Assembly: GCF_009604425.1 (NCBI RefSeq)
Contig: NZ_WEGI01000002.1
Span: forward strand, 620,001 to 684,000
Source of the DNA: Nocardia aurantia
Lineage (GTDB): Bacteria; Actinomycetota; Actinomycetes; Mycobacteriales; Mycobacteriaceae
Direction of reading: 5' to 3'
Length of the DNA stretch: 64,000 bases
Positions 17,048 to 28,005 of this stretch are shown here, piece by piece. The translations under genes and the position numbers were made by a program. The notes beneath the pieces were generated by a model. It saw nothing but the letters and a program-made list of their open reading frames with translations, did no database searches and had not been told where the DNA came from. Position 1 is the first letter of the stretch; every line of letters begins with the position of its first letter.

Positions 17048-17677
17048 TCATCCGATACTGAAGGGCAGGCCGTACAGGGTCACCTCGGCCGAGCCGCGGT
17101 CGTTCTTCACGGTCAGGGTGCTGAACGCCCGCGCCTGCGCGTAACCGGCACAACCGCTGACCTGGACCGCACGCTCGCTGTAGGCGATACCGACCGCGTT
17201 CGCGGCGGGATCGAGCTTCTTGGTGTCGAACTTGACCGTCGCGACCCCACCCGGCACCAGGTTGATGTTCGGATAGATCTCGGGATAGGCCGAATTCGGG
17301 GAGATGTAGATGTCACCGCCGAGCGACACGCCGCCGGAGAGATCGACCTGACACCCGACCACGTACCCGGTCACGAGCTTGCCGGAGGTCGCGCCGTCGA
17401 CGGTCGCGTACACCGTGGCGGACATGCCGGCGGTCCGGGACAGTCCGTTGGACGCGATCGACGGCGAGACCACCGCGTGTTCGCCGGAGCGCGTGAGATC
17501 GACCCGAACCCCCGTCGCGGTGGTCAGGGACTGCTCGCCGTCCGGCAGCGGCACATACGTATCGGCCTGCGCCACCGGCGAATCGACCGCGGCGGCGACC
17601 ACGCAACCCAGCAGCATCGCGGCAAATCCCAGCCCCGCACCGGCGGCCCTGCGGCCGCCGGACTCATTCACCCTCAT
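17048..17677 (-). CDS. MspA-family porin
   Basis: A 209-aa protein with a signal peptide (residues about 1-38, ending PVAQADTYVPLPDG) and the complete MspA block pattern: SLTTATGVRVDLTRSGEHAV, GYVVGCQVDLSGGVSLGG, PGGVATVKFDTKKL and the closing VSGCAGYAQARAFSTLTV ending GLPFSIG. Length matches mature MspA (about 184 aa). It is the first gene of the two-porin unit and likely forms a hetero- or homo-oligomeric outer-membrane channel with the product at 16176-16988, as described for N. farcinica NfpA/NfpB. Upstream, 182 bp separate it from the divergent beta-oxidation gene. Confidence 0.87.
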   Translation of the reverse strand: MRVNESGGRRAAGAGLGFAAMLLGCVVAAAVDSPVAQADTYVPLPDGEQSLTTATGVRVDLTRSGEHAVVSPSIASNGLSRTAGMSATVYATVDGATSGKLVTGYVVGCQVDLSGGVSLGGDIYISPNSAYPEIYPNINLVPGGVATVKFDTKKLDPAANAVGIAYSERAVQVSGCAGYAQARAFSTLTVKNDRGSAEVTLYGLPFSIG

Positions 17678-17796
17678 CAGTTACCTTCATCGGTCGGAAC
17701 CATCGATACTGCAGCAAACGCGGCTCACGCTCGCATCCACAAGTAAACGGAAGCTGTCAGCCGGCTGCGCGTCCGCCATGAATGCCGCGCGGTGAC

Positions 17797-17813
17797 CGAG
17801 AATGCCATTCTCG
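17797..17813. promoter_or_regulatory. Palindromic operator CGAGAATGCCATTCTCG
   Basis: A perfect 8-1-8 inverted repeat 46 bp before the start of the beta-oxidation gene at 17860. The 13-bp core AGAATGCCATTCT recurs with one central change before the hydrolase gene at 23975. A TetR- or GntR-type repressor site is likely; the cognate regulator is not identified. Confidence 0.7.
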
Positions 17814-17859
17814 CTGGATGGTATGACTATTACACCGAGTCAGGAAGTGAGACGACAGC

Positions 17860-19929
<2,070 letters not shown>

Positions 19930-20128
19930 TGTTGTGGCAGTAGTGTTCTCGGCACAGCCCGAAGCGGGCCGTCGAACCGGAACCGCGGGCCGGGTGGCCA
20001 CCGACCACCCGGCCCCCGCCGCTCACTTCCTGTCCGCCACCGCCGGCGATCCCCGTTCCGGGCCGCCGCGGTGCCGGATCCGACTCGGCCGGTTTCGTTG
20101 TCCGGCAACCCTATTACCGCAAACGATG

Positions 20129-20151
20129 GCGCTTAAATAGATGAGCGCTTA
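20129..20151. promoter_or_regulatory. Tandem GCGCTTA half-sites
   Basis: GCGCTTA occurs at 20129-20135 and 20145-20151, 16 bp apart, in the A/T-richer promoter region of the aldehyde dehydrogenase operon. Same-face spacing suggests a regulator binding site, but nothing identifies the protein. Confidence 0.35.
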
Positions 20152-20213
20152 CTCTCTTGTAGGTGGCCGCACCGGCGCGAGGCGATGTGCGGTGCTCGCG
20201 AGAGAGGACTCCC

Positions 20214-21710
20214 ATGCCGACGAACGCCGCACTCGACCGACAGTCCCTGCCGTTCCTGACCGGCGACCCCAAGCGCCTGCTGATCGGCGGCGAATGGGTC
20301 GAATCCGCTTCCGGCCGAACGTTTCCGAGTATCGACCCGTCCACCGGCGCGACGATCGCGGAGATCGCGCAGGCCGACCCGGACGATGTGAACCGCGCGG
20401 TGGCGGCCGCGCGGGCGGCGTTCGAGGGCCCCTGGCGGTCGCTGACGCCGGCGGCGCGGCAGTCGATCATCTGGCAGGTCGCCGACGTCATCGAGGCGAA
20501 CGCGGCGGAACTGCGGCGGCTGGAGGCCGTCGACATGGGCATGCCGATCGGCCGCGATCCGGGCGCGGGGGCCGACAAACTGGTCGAGGTGCTGCGCTAC
20601 TTCGCGGGCTTCGCCACCAAGATCCACGGCCGCACCCTGCCGAACTCGATGCCGTGGCAGATCCTCACCTACACCTCGCACGAACCGGTCGGCGTGGTCG
20701 CGTCGATCATCCCGTGGAACAGCCCGATCAACAACGTGCTGTGGAAGCTGGCGCCGGTGCTGGCCAGCGGCTGCACGATGGTGCTCAAACCCGCCGAGGA
20801 GGCGAGTCTGGTCGCGCTGCGCATCGGCGAATTGCTTTCCGGGACGGACCTTCCCGACGGCGTGGTCAACATCGTCACCGGCTTCGGCGAGGCCGGCGCG
20901 GCGCTGGTGGAGCACCCCGGCGTGGACAAGGTCGCGTTCACCGGCTCCACCGCCACCGGCCAGGCGATCGTCCGCGCGTCCGCGGGCAACCTGAAGCGGC
21001 TGACTCTCGAACTCGGCGGCAAGTCACCGGATGTCGTGTTCGCCGACGCGGACTTCCGCCGCGCGGTACCCGGCGTCGCGATGGGGGTGTTCGGCAACTC
21101 CGGGCAGGCGTGCTGCGCCGGCACCCGAATCTTCGTGGAACGCCCCATCTTCGAGGAGTTCGCGGCGGCGCTGACCGCCTATACCGCGAAACTGAAGGTG
21201 GGCCCGAGCCTCGACCCGCAGACCCGGATCGGCCCGCTGGTGTCCCAGGCCCAATTGTCCCGGGTCACCGGCTATCTCGACATCGGCCGGGAGGCCGGCG
21301 CCCGGGTGCTGGCCGGCGGCGCCCGCCTCACCGACGGCGATCTCGCCAACGGCTACTTCGTCCCGCCGACCCTGCTGGCCGACGTCACCGACGATATGGC
21401 GGTGGTCCGCGAGGAGATCTTCGGGCCGGTGGGCTGCCTGCTGCCGTTCGACACCGTCGAGGAGGTCGCGGCCCGGTCCAACGACACCGAATTCGGTCTG
21501 GCGGGCGGCATCTGGACGACCAACCTCGGCAACGCGCACCGGCTGGCCGCCCTGATGCGCACCGGCACCGTCTGGGTCAACACCTACAACCTGTTCGACC
21601 CGGCCGTCCCGTTCGGCGGCTACAAGATGAGCGGCTGGGGTCACGAGAACGGTCCCGACGCCCTCGGGCAGTACCTCACCACCAAGGCCGTCTGGGTCCG
21701 CACCGACTAG
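20214..21710 (+). CDS. Aldehyde dehydrogenase (NAD(P)-dependent)
   Basis: A 498-aa ALDH-superfamily enzyme. Visible motifs are the cofactor/active-site Asn region VASIIPWNSPINNVLWKLAP, LKPAEEASLVALRIGELL, VAFTGSTATGQAI, the general-base Glu in LELGGKSPDVVF and the nucleophilic Cys in NSGQACCAGTRIFV, then EEIFGPVGCLLPF near the C-terminus. It oxidises an aldehyde to the acid. ATG 20214 follows GAGAGGAC; an upstream in-frame ATG at 20163 lacks one. The downstream acyl-CoA ligase starts 14 bp after the stop, so aldehyde to acid to acyl-CoA is a plausible two-step route encoded by one transcript. Confidence 0.92.
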   Translation: MPTNAALDRQSLPFLTGDPKRLLIGGEWVESASGRTFPSIDPSTGATIAEIAQADPDDVNRAVAAARAAFEGPWRSLTPAARQSIIWQVADVIEANAAELRRLEAVDMGMPIGRDPGAGADKLVEVLRYFAGFATKIHGRTLPNSMPWQILTYTSHEPVGVVASIIPWNSPINNVLWKLAPVLASGCTMVLKPAEEASLVALRIGELLSGTDLPDGVVNIVTGFGEAGAALVEHPGVDKVAFTGSTATGQAIVRASAGNLKRLTLELGGKSPDVVFADADFRRAVPGVAMGVFGNSGQACCAGTRIFVERPIFEEFAAALTAYTAKLKVGPSLDPQTRIGPLVSQAQLSRVTGYLDIGREAGARVLAGGARLTDGDLANGYFVPPTLLADVTDDMAVVREEIFGPVGCLLPFDTVEEVAARSNDTEFGLAGGIWTTNLGNAHRLAALMRTGTVWVNTYNLFDPAVPFGGYKMSGWGHENGPDALGQYLTTKAVWVRTD

Positions 21711-21724
21711 ACCGGCGCTCCACC

Positions 21725-23320
21725 GTGTTCGACGACACCGACCGCAGCATCCCCGCCCGGCTGCTGCGGATCGCCGCCGCCCAGCCCGACCGCGAGGCCG
21801 TGGTCGACGGCGAGATCCGAATCACCTACGCGCGCTTGGCCTCCGGCGTGGTCCAGTCCACCCGGGCGGCCCAGGCGGCCGGCATCCTGCCCGGCGACCG
21901 CGCCGCGATCTGGGCGCCCAACGGCTACCGCTGGATCGTGGCCGCCCTGGGCATCCTCGGGGCCCGCGGCGTCGTCGTACCGGTGAACACCCGGTTCAAG
22001 GGCGCGGAGGCCGCCGAGGTGCTCGCCCGCGCCGGCGTGCGAATCGTGTTCACCGACAACGACTTCCTCGGCGCGAACTTCGCCGCGCTGCTGGCGCCGC
22101 ACCGAGCGGAACTGCCCGAGCCGATCCGCGTGGTGGTGCTGAACGGCCCCGCCCGCGAGGACGTCCCGTGGCCCCGGTACCTGGGCGCGGGCCGCCTGGT
22201 CAGCGAGCAGGCGGCCACCGAGCGGATCGCGTCGATCCGCGCCGACGACCCGTGCGACATCCTGTTCACCTCCGGCACCACCGGCCGCCCCAAGGGCGCC
22301 GTCGCCACCCACGGCCGGTTGCTGCGGCTCTACGACGACTGGTGCGACATCGTCGGATTGCACTCCGGCGGAAAGCAACTGGTGATCACCCCGTTCTTCC
22401 ACTCGTTCGGCTACAAGGCCGGGTGGCTGGCCACGCTGCTGCGCGGCGCGACCGTCGTCCCGATGGCGGTGTTCGACGTCGGCACCGTGCTGGCCGCCGT
22501 CGAGCGCGAGCGCATCACGCTGCTGCCCGGCCCGCCGACGCTGCTGCAGGACCTGCTCGACAGCCCGGACCGCGACCGCTACGACCTGTCCTCGTTGCGC
22601 GCCACCGTGATCGGCGCGGCGACCATTCCGGTGGACCTGATCCGCCGGCTGCGCGACGAGATGACGTTCACCACCATCCTCAGCGGCTACGGCCTCACCG
22701 AGACCAACGGCCCGGCCTCGCTCTGCCGCCCCGGCGACGACCTCGACACCGTCGCCCACACCGCCGGAAAGGCCATGCCGGACACCGAGATCCGCATCAT
22801 CGACAGTGGCGGCGGCGCGCTGCCGCCCGGCGAGCACGGCGAGATCGTGATCCGCGGCTACCACCTGATGACCGGCTACCTCGACGACCCCGCCGCGACC
22901 GCGGCGGCCATCGACGGCGACGGCTGGCTGCACACCGGCGACCTCGGCCGCCTCGACGAGCACGGGAACCTGATCATCACCGGGCGGATGAAGGAGATGT
23001 TCGTCGTCGGTGGCTTCAACGTGTATCCCGCCGAGATCGAGAACCTGCTGCTGAGCCACGACGCGGTCGCGCGGGTGGCCGTGATCGGCGTCCCCGACCC
23101 CCGTCTCGGGGAGGTCGGCGCGGCCTTCGTGGTCCTCCGCCCCGGCGCCACCGACACCCCCGCCGGGCTGCTCGCCTGGGCCCGCGACCGCATGGCCAAC
23201 TACAAGGTGCCCCGCCACATCGAGATCCGCGCCGAACTACCCGTCAACGCTTTGGGCAAGATACTGAAGGACGAACTGCTCGCGCACGCGACCACCCGAG
23301 GTGAGACCACATGGGCCTGA
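21725..23320 (+). CDS. FadD-type acyl-CoA ligase (AMP-binding)
   Basis: A 531-aa ANL ligase: the P-loop LFTSGTTGRPKGAV (about 178-191), PFFHSFGYKAGWLA, SGYGLTETNGPASLC, the hinge TGDLGRLDEHGNLIITGRMK, VGGFNVYPAEIE and the C-terminal catalytic Lys in NALGKILKDEL. It most resembles FadD3/FadD17-like actinobacterial ligases used for side-chain or ring-derived acids, but no substrate can be fixed. GTG 21725 starts the second gene of the ALDH operon, and its last ten bases overlap the start of the PPOX gene, implying coupling. Confidence 0.9.
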   Translation: MFDDTDRSIPARLLRIAAAQPDREAVVDGEIRITYARLASGVVQSTRAAQAAGILPGDRAAIWAPNGYRWIVAALGILGARGVVVPVNTRFKGAEAAEVLARAGVRIVFTDNDFLGANFAALLAPHRAELPEPIRVVVLNGPAREDVPWPRYLGAGRLVSEQAATERIASIRADDPCDILFTSGTTGRPKGAVATHGRLLRLYDDWCDIVGLHSGGKQLVITPFFHSFGYKAGWLATLLRGATVVPMAVFDVGTVLAAVERERITLLPGPPTLLQDLLDSPDRDRYDLSSLRATVIGAATIPVDLIRRLRDEMTFTTILSGYGLTETNGPASLCRPGDDLDTVAHTAGKAMPDTEIRIIDSGGGALPPGEHGEIVIRGYHLMTGYLDDPAATAAAIDGDGWLHTGDLGRLDEHGNLIITGRMKEMFVVGGFNVYPAEIENLLLSHDAVARVAVIGVPDPRLGEVGAAFVVLRPGATDTPAGLLAWARDRMANYKVPRHIEIRAELPVNALGKILKDELLAHATTRGETTWA

Positions 23321-23766
23321 GGCTTTCCCCCGACGAGGCATGGCATGCGCTGGAGACCGCGCACACCGGCATCCTCACCACGCTGACCGCCGACGGCCGC
23401 CCGATCACCCTGCCGGTCTGGTACATCGTCGCCGACCGCACGATCGGCCTGCAAACCCCTCCCGGCGCAAAGAAATTGGCCCGCGTCCGCCGCGACCCCC
23501 GCGCCTCGTTCCTGATCGAGTCCGGCGAACTCTGGGCCGAACTGCGCGCGGTCCACCTCTCCGGAACCGTCACCGAGGTCACCGACCCCGCCGAAGCGGA
23601 CCGCATCGCCGCCGCCTTCGAACAGAAATACGCGGCGTTCCGCACCCCCGCCGCCGACCTCCCCCCGGCGACCCGAAACCACTACGCGACCATGGCATAC
23701 CTCCGCTTCGTGCCGGAGGACCGCATGCTCACCTGGGACAATCGCCGCATCACCGGCCCCCGGTAG
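23311..23766 (+). CDS. PPOX-class (pyridoxamine 5'-phosphate oxidase-like) flavin/F420-binding protein
   Basis: A 151-aa split-barrel protein. The N-terminal pattern AHTGILTTLTADGRPITLPV followed by WYIVADRTIGLQTPPGAKK and VRRDPRASFLIE is typical of the PPOX/TIGR03618 group, which binds FMN, heme or F420. ATG 23311 has GAGGTGAG five bases upstream and lies within the end of the acyl-CoA ligase gene. Its linkage to an aldehyde dehydrogenase and ligase suggests a redox step in the same catabolic route; the exact cofactor is open. Confidence 0.8.
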   Translation: MGLRLSPDEAWHALETAHTGILTTLTADGRPITLPVWYIVADRTIGLQTPPGAKKLARVRRDPRASFLIESGELWAELRAVHLSGTVTEVTDPAEADRIAAAFEQKYAAFRTPAADLPPATRNHYATMAYLRFVPEDRMLTWDNRRITGPR

Positions 23767-23928
23767 CGAACCGCGATCCTCGGCGCGCGGCGTCGCTTCG
23801 CCTGGACTCGCACCGCCACGTCCACCCGGCCGGCTCCAACGCCGCCTGCCTTCTGCATGAGCGGTGTCGCCTACACGCCGCCCGGAAATCGGATTCGCAG
23901 CCGCGCCACCGAGCTGACCGACACCTCA

Positions 23929-23941
23929 AGAATGCTATTCT
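23929..23941. promoter_or_regulatory. Palindrome AGAATGCTATTCT, same operator as at 17797
   Basis: A 5-3-5 inverted repeat 33 bp before the start of the hydrolase gene, differing from the core at 17799-17811 by a single base. Its right half TATTCT also fits a TANNNT -10 box, so a bound protein would cover the promoter. Confidence 0.65.
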
Positions 23942-23974
23942 CCAGTATCAGATTTAGCTTCTCGAAGGAGTTCG

Positions 23975-24955
23975 GTGGTGACCACCAGCGACGCACCCGC
24001 CGCCCTGCATCTGCCCGCCCGCGACATCCCGGTGCCGTCCTCGGTCAGCCCCCAGGCCCAGGCCATCCTCGCGCTCGGCCCCCTCGCCCCCGCACCGCAA
24101 TGGCCCGCCCTGAACGACCCCGAAGCCTGGCGCACCCTCATCGCCGACCTCGATGCCGGCGGGCTGCGCATGGCTCCCGGCTCCGGCGCCCCGGCCGAGG
24201 TCGAGGAGATCCCGGTCGGCGCCGCACGGGTCTACGCGATCACCCCGCGCGGCCTCCCGGAGAACGACCGCCGCACCTACCTGGAGATCCACGGCGGCGC
24301 CTTCATCCAGGGCGGCGGCGAACTCTGCCGCACCCGCGGCATCGACAACGCCCACCGCATCGGCCACCACTGCTGGTCCGTCGACTACCGCATGCCCCCC
24401 GACCACCCCTTCCCCGCGGCCCTCGACGACTGCGTCGCCGCCTACCGGGAACTGTTGCGCCACCGCGATTCTCACGAGATCGTGATCGGCGGCGTCTCGG
24501 CCGGCGGCAACCTCGCCGCCGCCACCGTCCTGCGCGCCCGCGACGAGGGCCTCCCCCTACCGGCCGGCATCGTCCTCGCCACCCCCGCCGCCGACCTCAC
24601 CGAATCCGGCGACACCTGGCAGACCAACCTCGGCCTGGACAACCTCCTGACCCACTCCCCCACCCCGCGCCTCTACCTCGGCGACCAAGACCCGCGCAAC
24701 CCCTACCTGTCCCCTGTCTTCGGCGATTTCACCCCCGGCTTCCCCCCGGCCCTCCTGCTGTCCGGCACCCGCGACATGCTCCTGTCCGACACCGTCCGCC
24801 TGCACCGAGCCCTCCGCGCCGCCGGCATCCCCGCCGCCCTGCACGTCTGGGAAGCCGCCGCCCACGGCGGTTTCCTCGGCCGAGCCCCCGAAGACGACGA
24901 ACGCGCCCGCGAGATCCGCCTCTTCCTCACCGAGTGCTGGGGACCCGCCGCCTAG
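23975..24955 (+). CDS. Alpha/beta hydrolase, hormone-sensitive-lipase family
   Basis: A 326-aa esterase-like enzyme with the HSL oxyanion motif HGGAF (near residue 108), the nucleophile elbow GGVSAGGN (near 172, Ser central), the acid residue region in SGTRDMLLSDTVRLHRAL and the catalytic His in AAAHGGFLG. The N-terminal cap resembles other actinobacterial HSL esterases. GTG 23975 follows GAAGGAG. It has its own promoter with the operator shared with the beta-oxidation gene at 17860, suggesting that it releases a fatty or cyclic acid or alcohol for the same pathway. Confidence 0.85.
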   Translation: MVTTSDAPAALHLPARDIPVPSSVSPQAQAILALGPLAPAPQWPALNDPEAWRTLIADLDAGGLRMAPGSGAPAEVEEIPVGAARVYAITPRGLPENDRRTYLEIHGGAFIQGGGELCRTRGIDNAHRIGHHCWSVDYRMPPDHPFPAALDDCVAAYRELLRHRDSHEIVIGGVSAGGNLAAATVLRARDEGLPLPAGIVLATPAADLTESGDTWQTNLGLDNLLTHSPTPRLYLGDQDPRNPYLSPVFGDFTPGFPPALLLSGTRDMLLSDTVRLHRALRAAGIPAALHVWEAAAHGGFLGRAPEDDERAREIRLFLTECWGPAA

Positions 24956-24964
24956 AATCGCCAC

Positions 24965-25588
24965 ATGACCACGATCTTCGAGTGGGCCCGACCGGAAAAC
25001 ATTCAGCCCGAATCGATTACGGTCGGCACCTGGCGAAAATTTCCCGAGGATTTTCGGCGATTGGTGGAAGTGGTCAACGGCGACGCGGTGCGCCGCGAAT
25101 CATCGAACTCCCATGAGCGGAGAACAACCCATCGGCTGCTCACGATGCTGGCGGATGCGGCACGCGAGCACACGGCGCGAGACCCCTCAGCCCGGCTGAA
25201 TGCCGCCCGGAATGTCGAAGTAGTGCTGTGGGATGTGCCGCGCGCGACGATCCGCCGACCCGATGTCGCCCTGTTCGAGCACAGCCCGCCGGACCTGCGC
25301 CCGATCCCCGCGTGGCACGTGAGAACAGTTGTCGAAGTGACCTCGCCGAATCGCGTGAAAACCGATCGGCTCGCCAAGATGTACGAGTACGCGGCAGCCG
25401 GAATCCCGTGGTACTGGCTGGTCAGCGTCTCGGACACGGAAGTGACCGGCATCGAGACCTACGCCCTGGACCACGGCGTGGGTCATTATCGACTGGCCCG
25501 GCACCTGAAGCCGGGCACCGCCTTCGCGGTCGACCTACCGATCCGGATCGAGCTCAACTGGGACCGGCTCACCGACCTCGTGCTGTGA
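24965..25588 (+). CDS. Uma2-family (DUF820) PD-(D/E)XK nuclease-like protein
   Basis: A 207-aa protein with the Uma2 core: RRPDVALFE (catalytic Asp), TVVEVTSPNRVKTDRLAKMY (Glu plus downstream Lys/Asp) and YAAAGIPWYWLV. Uma2 proteins have a restriction-endonuclease-like fold and are common in actinobacteria and cyanobacteria, function unproven. It starts nine bases after the hydrolase stop. Its 3' end overlaps the convergent TetR gene by 54 bp, so the two transcripts may interfere. Confidence 0.85.
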   Translation: MTTIFEWARPENIQPESITVGTWRKFPEDFRRLVEVVNGDAVRRESSNSHERRTTHRLLTMLADAAREHTARDPSARLNAARNVEVVLWDVPRATIRRPDVALFEHSPPDLRPIPAWHVRTVVEVTSPNRVKTDRLAKMYEYAAAGIPWYWLVSVSDTEVTGIETYALDHGVGHYRLARHLKPGTAFAVDLPIRIELNWDRLTDLVL

Positions 25589-26221
25589 ATCCCGCAGCAC
25601 CCGTTGGGCGGCGAGGAAGTCCCGGACGATGCGGGCGCAGTCCTCGGGGGTGACGGTGCGCAGACCGGTGAGCTTCATGAAGATGATCGGGCCGAGGAGC
25701 TGGGCGAAGACGAAGATTCGGTCGTGGTCGCCGAGTTCGGCACGGGCGGAAGGGGTTTCGAGGACCCGATCGAACGGCACCCGATAGTGCTCGATCACGC
25801 TGGCGCGCAACGATTTCACCATCGGGGACGGATCCTCGACGGTGGCCGTGGACGTCGGGCCGAGGCCCAGGCCCATCCAGGCGAGGGTGCTCAGCTGCAT
25901 GGGCGCCTGTTCGATCGCGGCGGCCTGACTGGTGAGCAGTTCGGTCAGCTGCTGTTCCAGCGTGCCGTCCGGGGCGGGTGGAACCACCTGCGGGAGAAGA
26001 CGTTCGAAGGCGGCGGCGAGCAGTCCCGCACTGTTGCCGAAATTGCGGTACAAGGTGGTGCGGGCGACCTTGGAGGCCCGAGTGACCGCGTCCACCGTGA
26101 CCGCCTCGACGCCACCGGAGGTCAGTAGTTGGGTCGCGGCGGCGAGCAGCCGATCCCGTGATCGCGCCCGGCGGGGGTCGACCGACTCCGGGCCGTCGTC
26201 GAGCTGCGGAACCTGACTCAT
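25535..26221 (-). CDS. TetR family regulator of the adjacent MFS exporter
   Basis: A 228-aa TetR protein from ATG 26221 (an ATG at 26245 is also in frame). The DNA-binding domain reads RLLAAATQLLTSGGVEAVTV, DAVTRASKVARTTLYRNFGN; the ligand domain is a helical C-terminus of the TetR_C type. The gene is divergent from the DHA2-type exporter, and two adjacent inverted repeats (26283-26319) fill the space between, the usual layout for a repressor controlling an efflux pump and itself. The 3' end overlaps the Uma2 gene. Confidence 0.88.
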   Translation of the reverse strand: MSQVPQLDDGPESVDPRRARSRDRLLAAATQLLTSGGVEAVTVDAVTRASKVARTTLYRNFGNSAGLLAAAFERLLPQVVPPAPDGTLEQQLTELLTSQAAAIEQAPMQLSTLAWMGLGLGPTSTATVEDPSPMVKSLRASVIEHYRVPFDRVLETPSARAELGDHDRIFVFAQLLGPIIFMKLTGLRTVTPEDCARIVRDFLAAQRVLRDSQHEVGEPVPVELDPDR

Positions 26222-26282
26222 CACTTCCATCCTGCCGGACATCACAGTGCCGGAGGGTTTCCATCCCCACCGGTGGTCGCTA

Positions 26283-26319
26283 CGCTACCGAAAGTAGCGA
26301 AGCGATACCGATGGTATCG
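26283..26319. promoter_or_regulatory. Two adjacent inverted repeats, probable TetR operators
   Basis: CGCTAC-5-GTAGCG at 26283-26299 and CGATACC-3-GGTATCG at 26303-26319 share the pattern CG.TAC...GTA.CG. Their centres are 20 bp apart, allowing two dimers on neighbouring turns. They lie between the divergent TetR and MFS genes, 17-53 bp before the MFS start. Confidence 0.75.
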
Positions 26320-26335
26320 AAACCCTGGAGGCGCC

Positions 26336-27886
26336 GTGACCGACCAACGAGTACTGGAGCGCCCCGCCACGCTGTCGGCATGGCAGCGCCGCTGGACCCT
26401 GATCGTGTCCTGCCTGGGCGTGGGCCTGGTGATGGCGTCGATGGCCGCGCTGTACACGGCGCTGCCGCAGATCGCCACCGCCACCGGCGCCACCCAGAGC
26501 CAGCTGACCTGGATGGTCGACGGCTACACCCTGATCCTGGCCGCGCTGCTGCTGCCCGCCGGCGCACTCGGCGACCGCTACGGCCGCCGCGGCATGCTGA
26601 TCGCCGGCCTCACGGTATTCAGCGCCGGATCGATCCTCGCGCTGACCGTGCACGAACCGATGTGGGTGATCGTGGCCCGCATGATCTCCGGAATCGGCGC
26701 CGCACTGGTCATGCCGTCGACCCTGTCCATCCTGACCGGCGTCTTCCCGCCGGAACACTGGGGCCGGGCGGTGGGCGTCTGGGCCGCGGTCGCGGGCTCC
26801 GGCGGCGTGATCGGCCTCGTCGGTTCCGGTGTGCTGCTTCGCTATTGGTCCTGGCCGTCGATCTTCGTCGTCCTCGCCGCGGTGGCCGCCGTCCTGGCGG
26901 TGGCGGCACTCGCGATGCCCGGTTCCCGCGAACCGGACCACCCCCGCATCGACCTGCCGGGTTCGGTCACCTCGGCCGCCGCGATCGGCCTGCTGGTCTA
27001 CGGCCTCACCGAGGCGCCCGAATACGGTTGGCGCGCACCACAAACCATCGCCCTCCTGGCCGGCGCCGCGGTCGCCGGCGCCGTGTTCGTGATCGTCGAA
27101 CTCCGCACCACCCGCCCCCTCCTACCGGTCCGCCTGTTCGCCCACCGAGCCTTCAGCACCGGCGTCACCTCGCTGATGCTCCAATTCGTGGTCACCTTCG
27201 GCCTGGCCCTGATCCTGGTCCAATACCTGCAGCTGGTCCTGGGCTACAGCCCCCTCCGCTCCACCCTCGCCGTAGCCCCGATGGCCGGCCCCCTGCTGCC
27301 GCTCGCGGTGATCGCCCCGATGCTGATGCGCTGGATCGGCCTGCGCTGGATGACCGTCACCGGCCTGGCCACCATGTCCGCCGGCCTGTTCCTGCTCCTC
27401 CGCCTGCACCCCGATACCCACTACTCCGCGATCGTGCTACCGCTGGCCCTGGTCGGCGCCGGCATCGGCCTGTGCGCGACCCCGGCCACCGCGGTCATCA
27501 TCGGCACCACCCCGACCGCGAAACACGGTGTCGCCGCGGCGGTCAACGACGCCGCCCGCGAACTGGGCGCCGCGATCGGCATCGCCATGTCCGGCGGCGT
27601 CCTCGCCGCCGGCTACCACCACCGCATCCAACCAGCCCTCCCCGGCCTCCCCGAACAGATCCGCGGCCCCGTCGGCGACTCCCTGGCCGGCGCCCTCGCC
27701 GTAACAGCCCAAGCAGGCCCCGAAGGCCGCCCCCTCACCGCCGCCGCCATAGACGCCTTCATGCACGGCATCCACCAATCCGTCCTCGCCCTCGCCATCG
27801 TCGCCACCGTCGGCGCAGTGGTAACCCTGGCATCCCCCGACACCCGCCACGTCGATCGCCTCACCGAGGAACCGACCGACGACTGA
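26336..27886 (+). CDS. MFS drug exporter, DHA2 family (14 membrane segments)
   Basis: A 516-aa transporter. It has motif C-like and motif A-like segments: QLTWMVDGYTLILAALLLPA, GALGDRYGRRGMLIAGLTVF (motif A) and RMISGIGAALVMPSTLSIL, with the hydrophobicity pattern of 14 transmembrane helices seen in EmrB/QacA proteins. GTG 26336 follows GGAGGC and starts just after the operators; the upstream frame from 26273 would run through them and is rejected. It probably exports toxic compounds using the proton gradient and is induced when the divergent TetR binds its ligand. Substrate unknown. Confidence 0.9.
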   Translation: MTDQRVLERPATLSAWQRRWTLIVSCLGVGLVMASMAALYTALPQIATATGATQSQLTWMVDGYTLILAALLLPAGALGDRYGRRGMLIAGLTVFSAGSILALTVHEPMWVIVARMISGIGAALVMPSTLSILTGVFPPEHWGRAVGVWAAVAGSGGVIGLVGSGVLLRYWSWPSIFVVLAAVAAVLAVAALAMPGSREPDHPRIDLPGSVTSAAAIGLLVYGLTEAPEYGWRAPQTIALLAGAAVAGAVFVIVELRTTRPLLPVRLFAHRAFSTGVTSLMLQFVVTFGLALILVQYLQLVLGYSPLRSTLAVAPMAGPLLPLAVIAPMLMRWIGLRWMTVTGLATMSAGLFLLLRLHPDTHYSAIVLPLALVGAGIGLCATPATAVIIGTTPTAKHGVAAAVNDAARELGAAIGIAMSGGVLAAGYHHRIQPALPGLPEQIRGPVGDSLAGALAVTAQAGPEGRPLTAAAIDAFMHGIHQSVLALAIVATVGAVVTLASPDTRHVDRLTEEPTDD

Positions 27887-28005
27887 GCCGGAACGAATCC
27901 GCAACACGGAACTGTTCGACGATAGCGTTCGATTTCCCGAGGGGTGAACGCGAGCCGCCGCCCGCCCGCGGCGGCCTCCGGGCCCGGTCATCGAGCGCCG
28001 CAACA

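Noticed and set aside
20141..21720. Extension of the second acyl-CoA ligase frame upstream through the aldehyde dehydrogenase gene
   Set aside because: The 1059-codon frame upstream of GTG 21725 is Arg/Gly/His-rich noise antiphase to the aldehyde dehydrogenase, which has all its family motifs.
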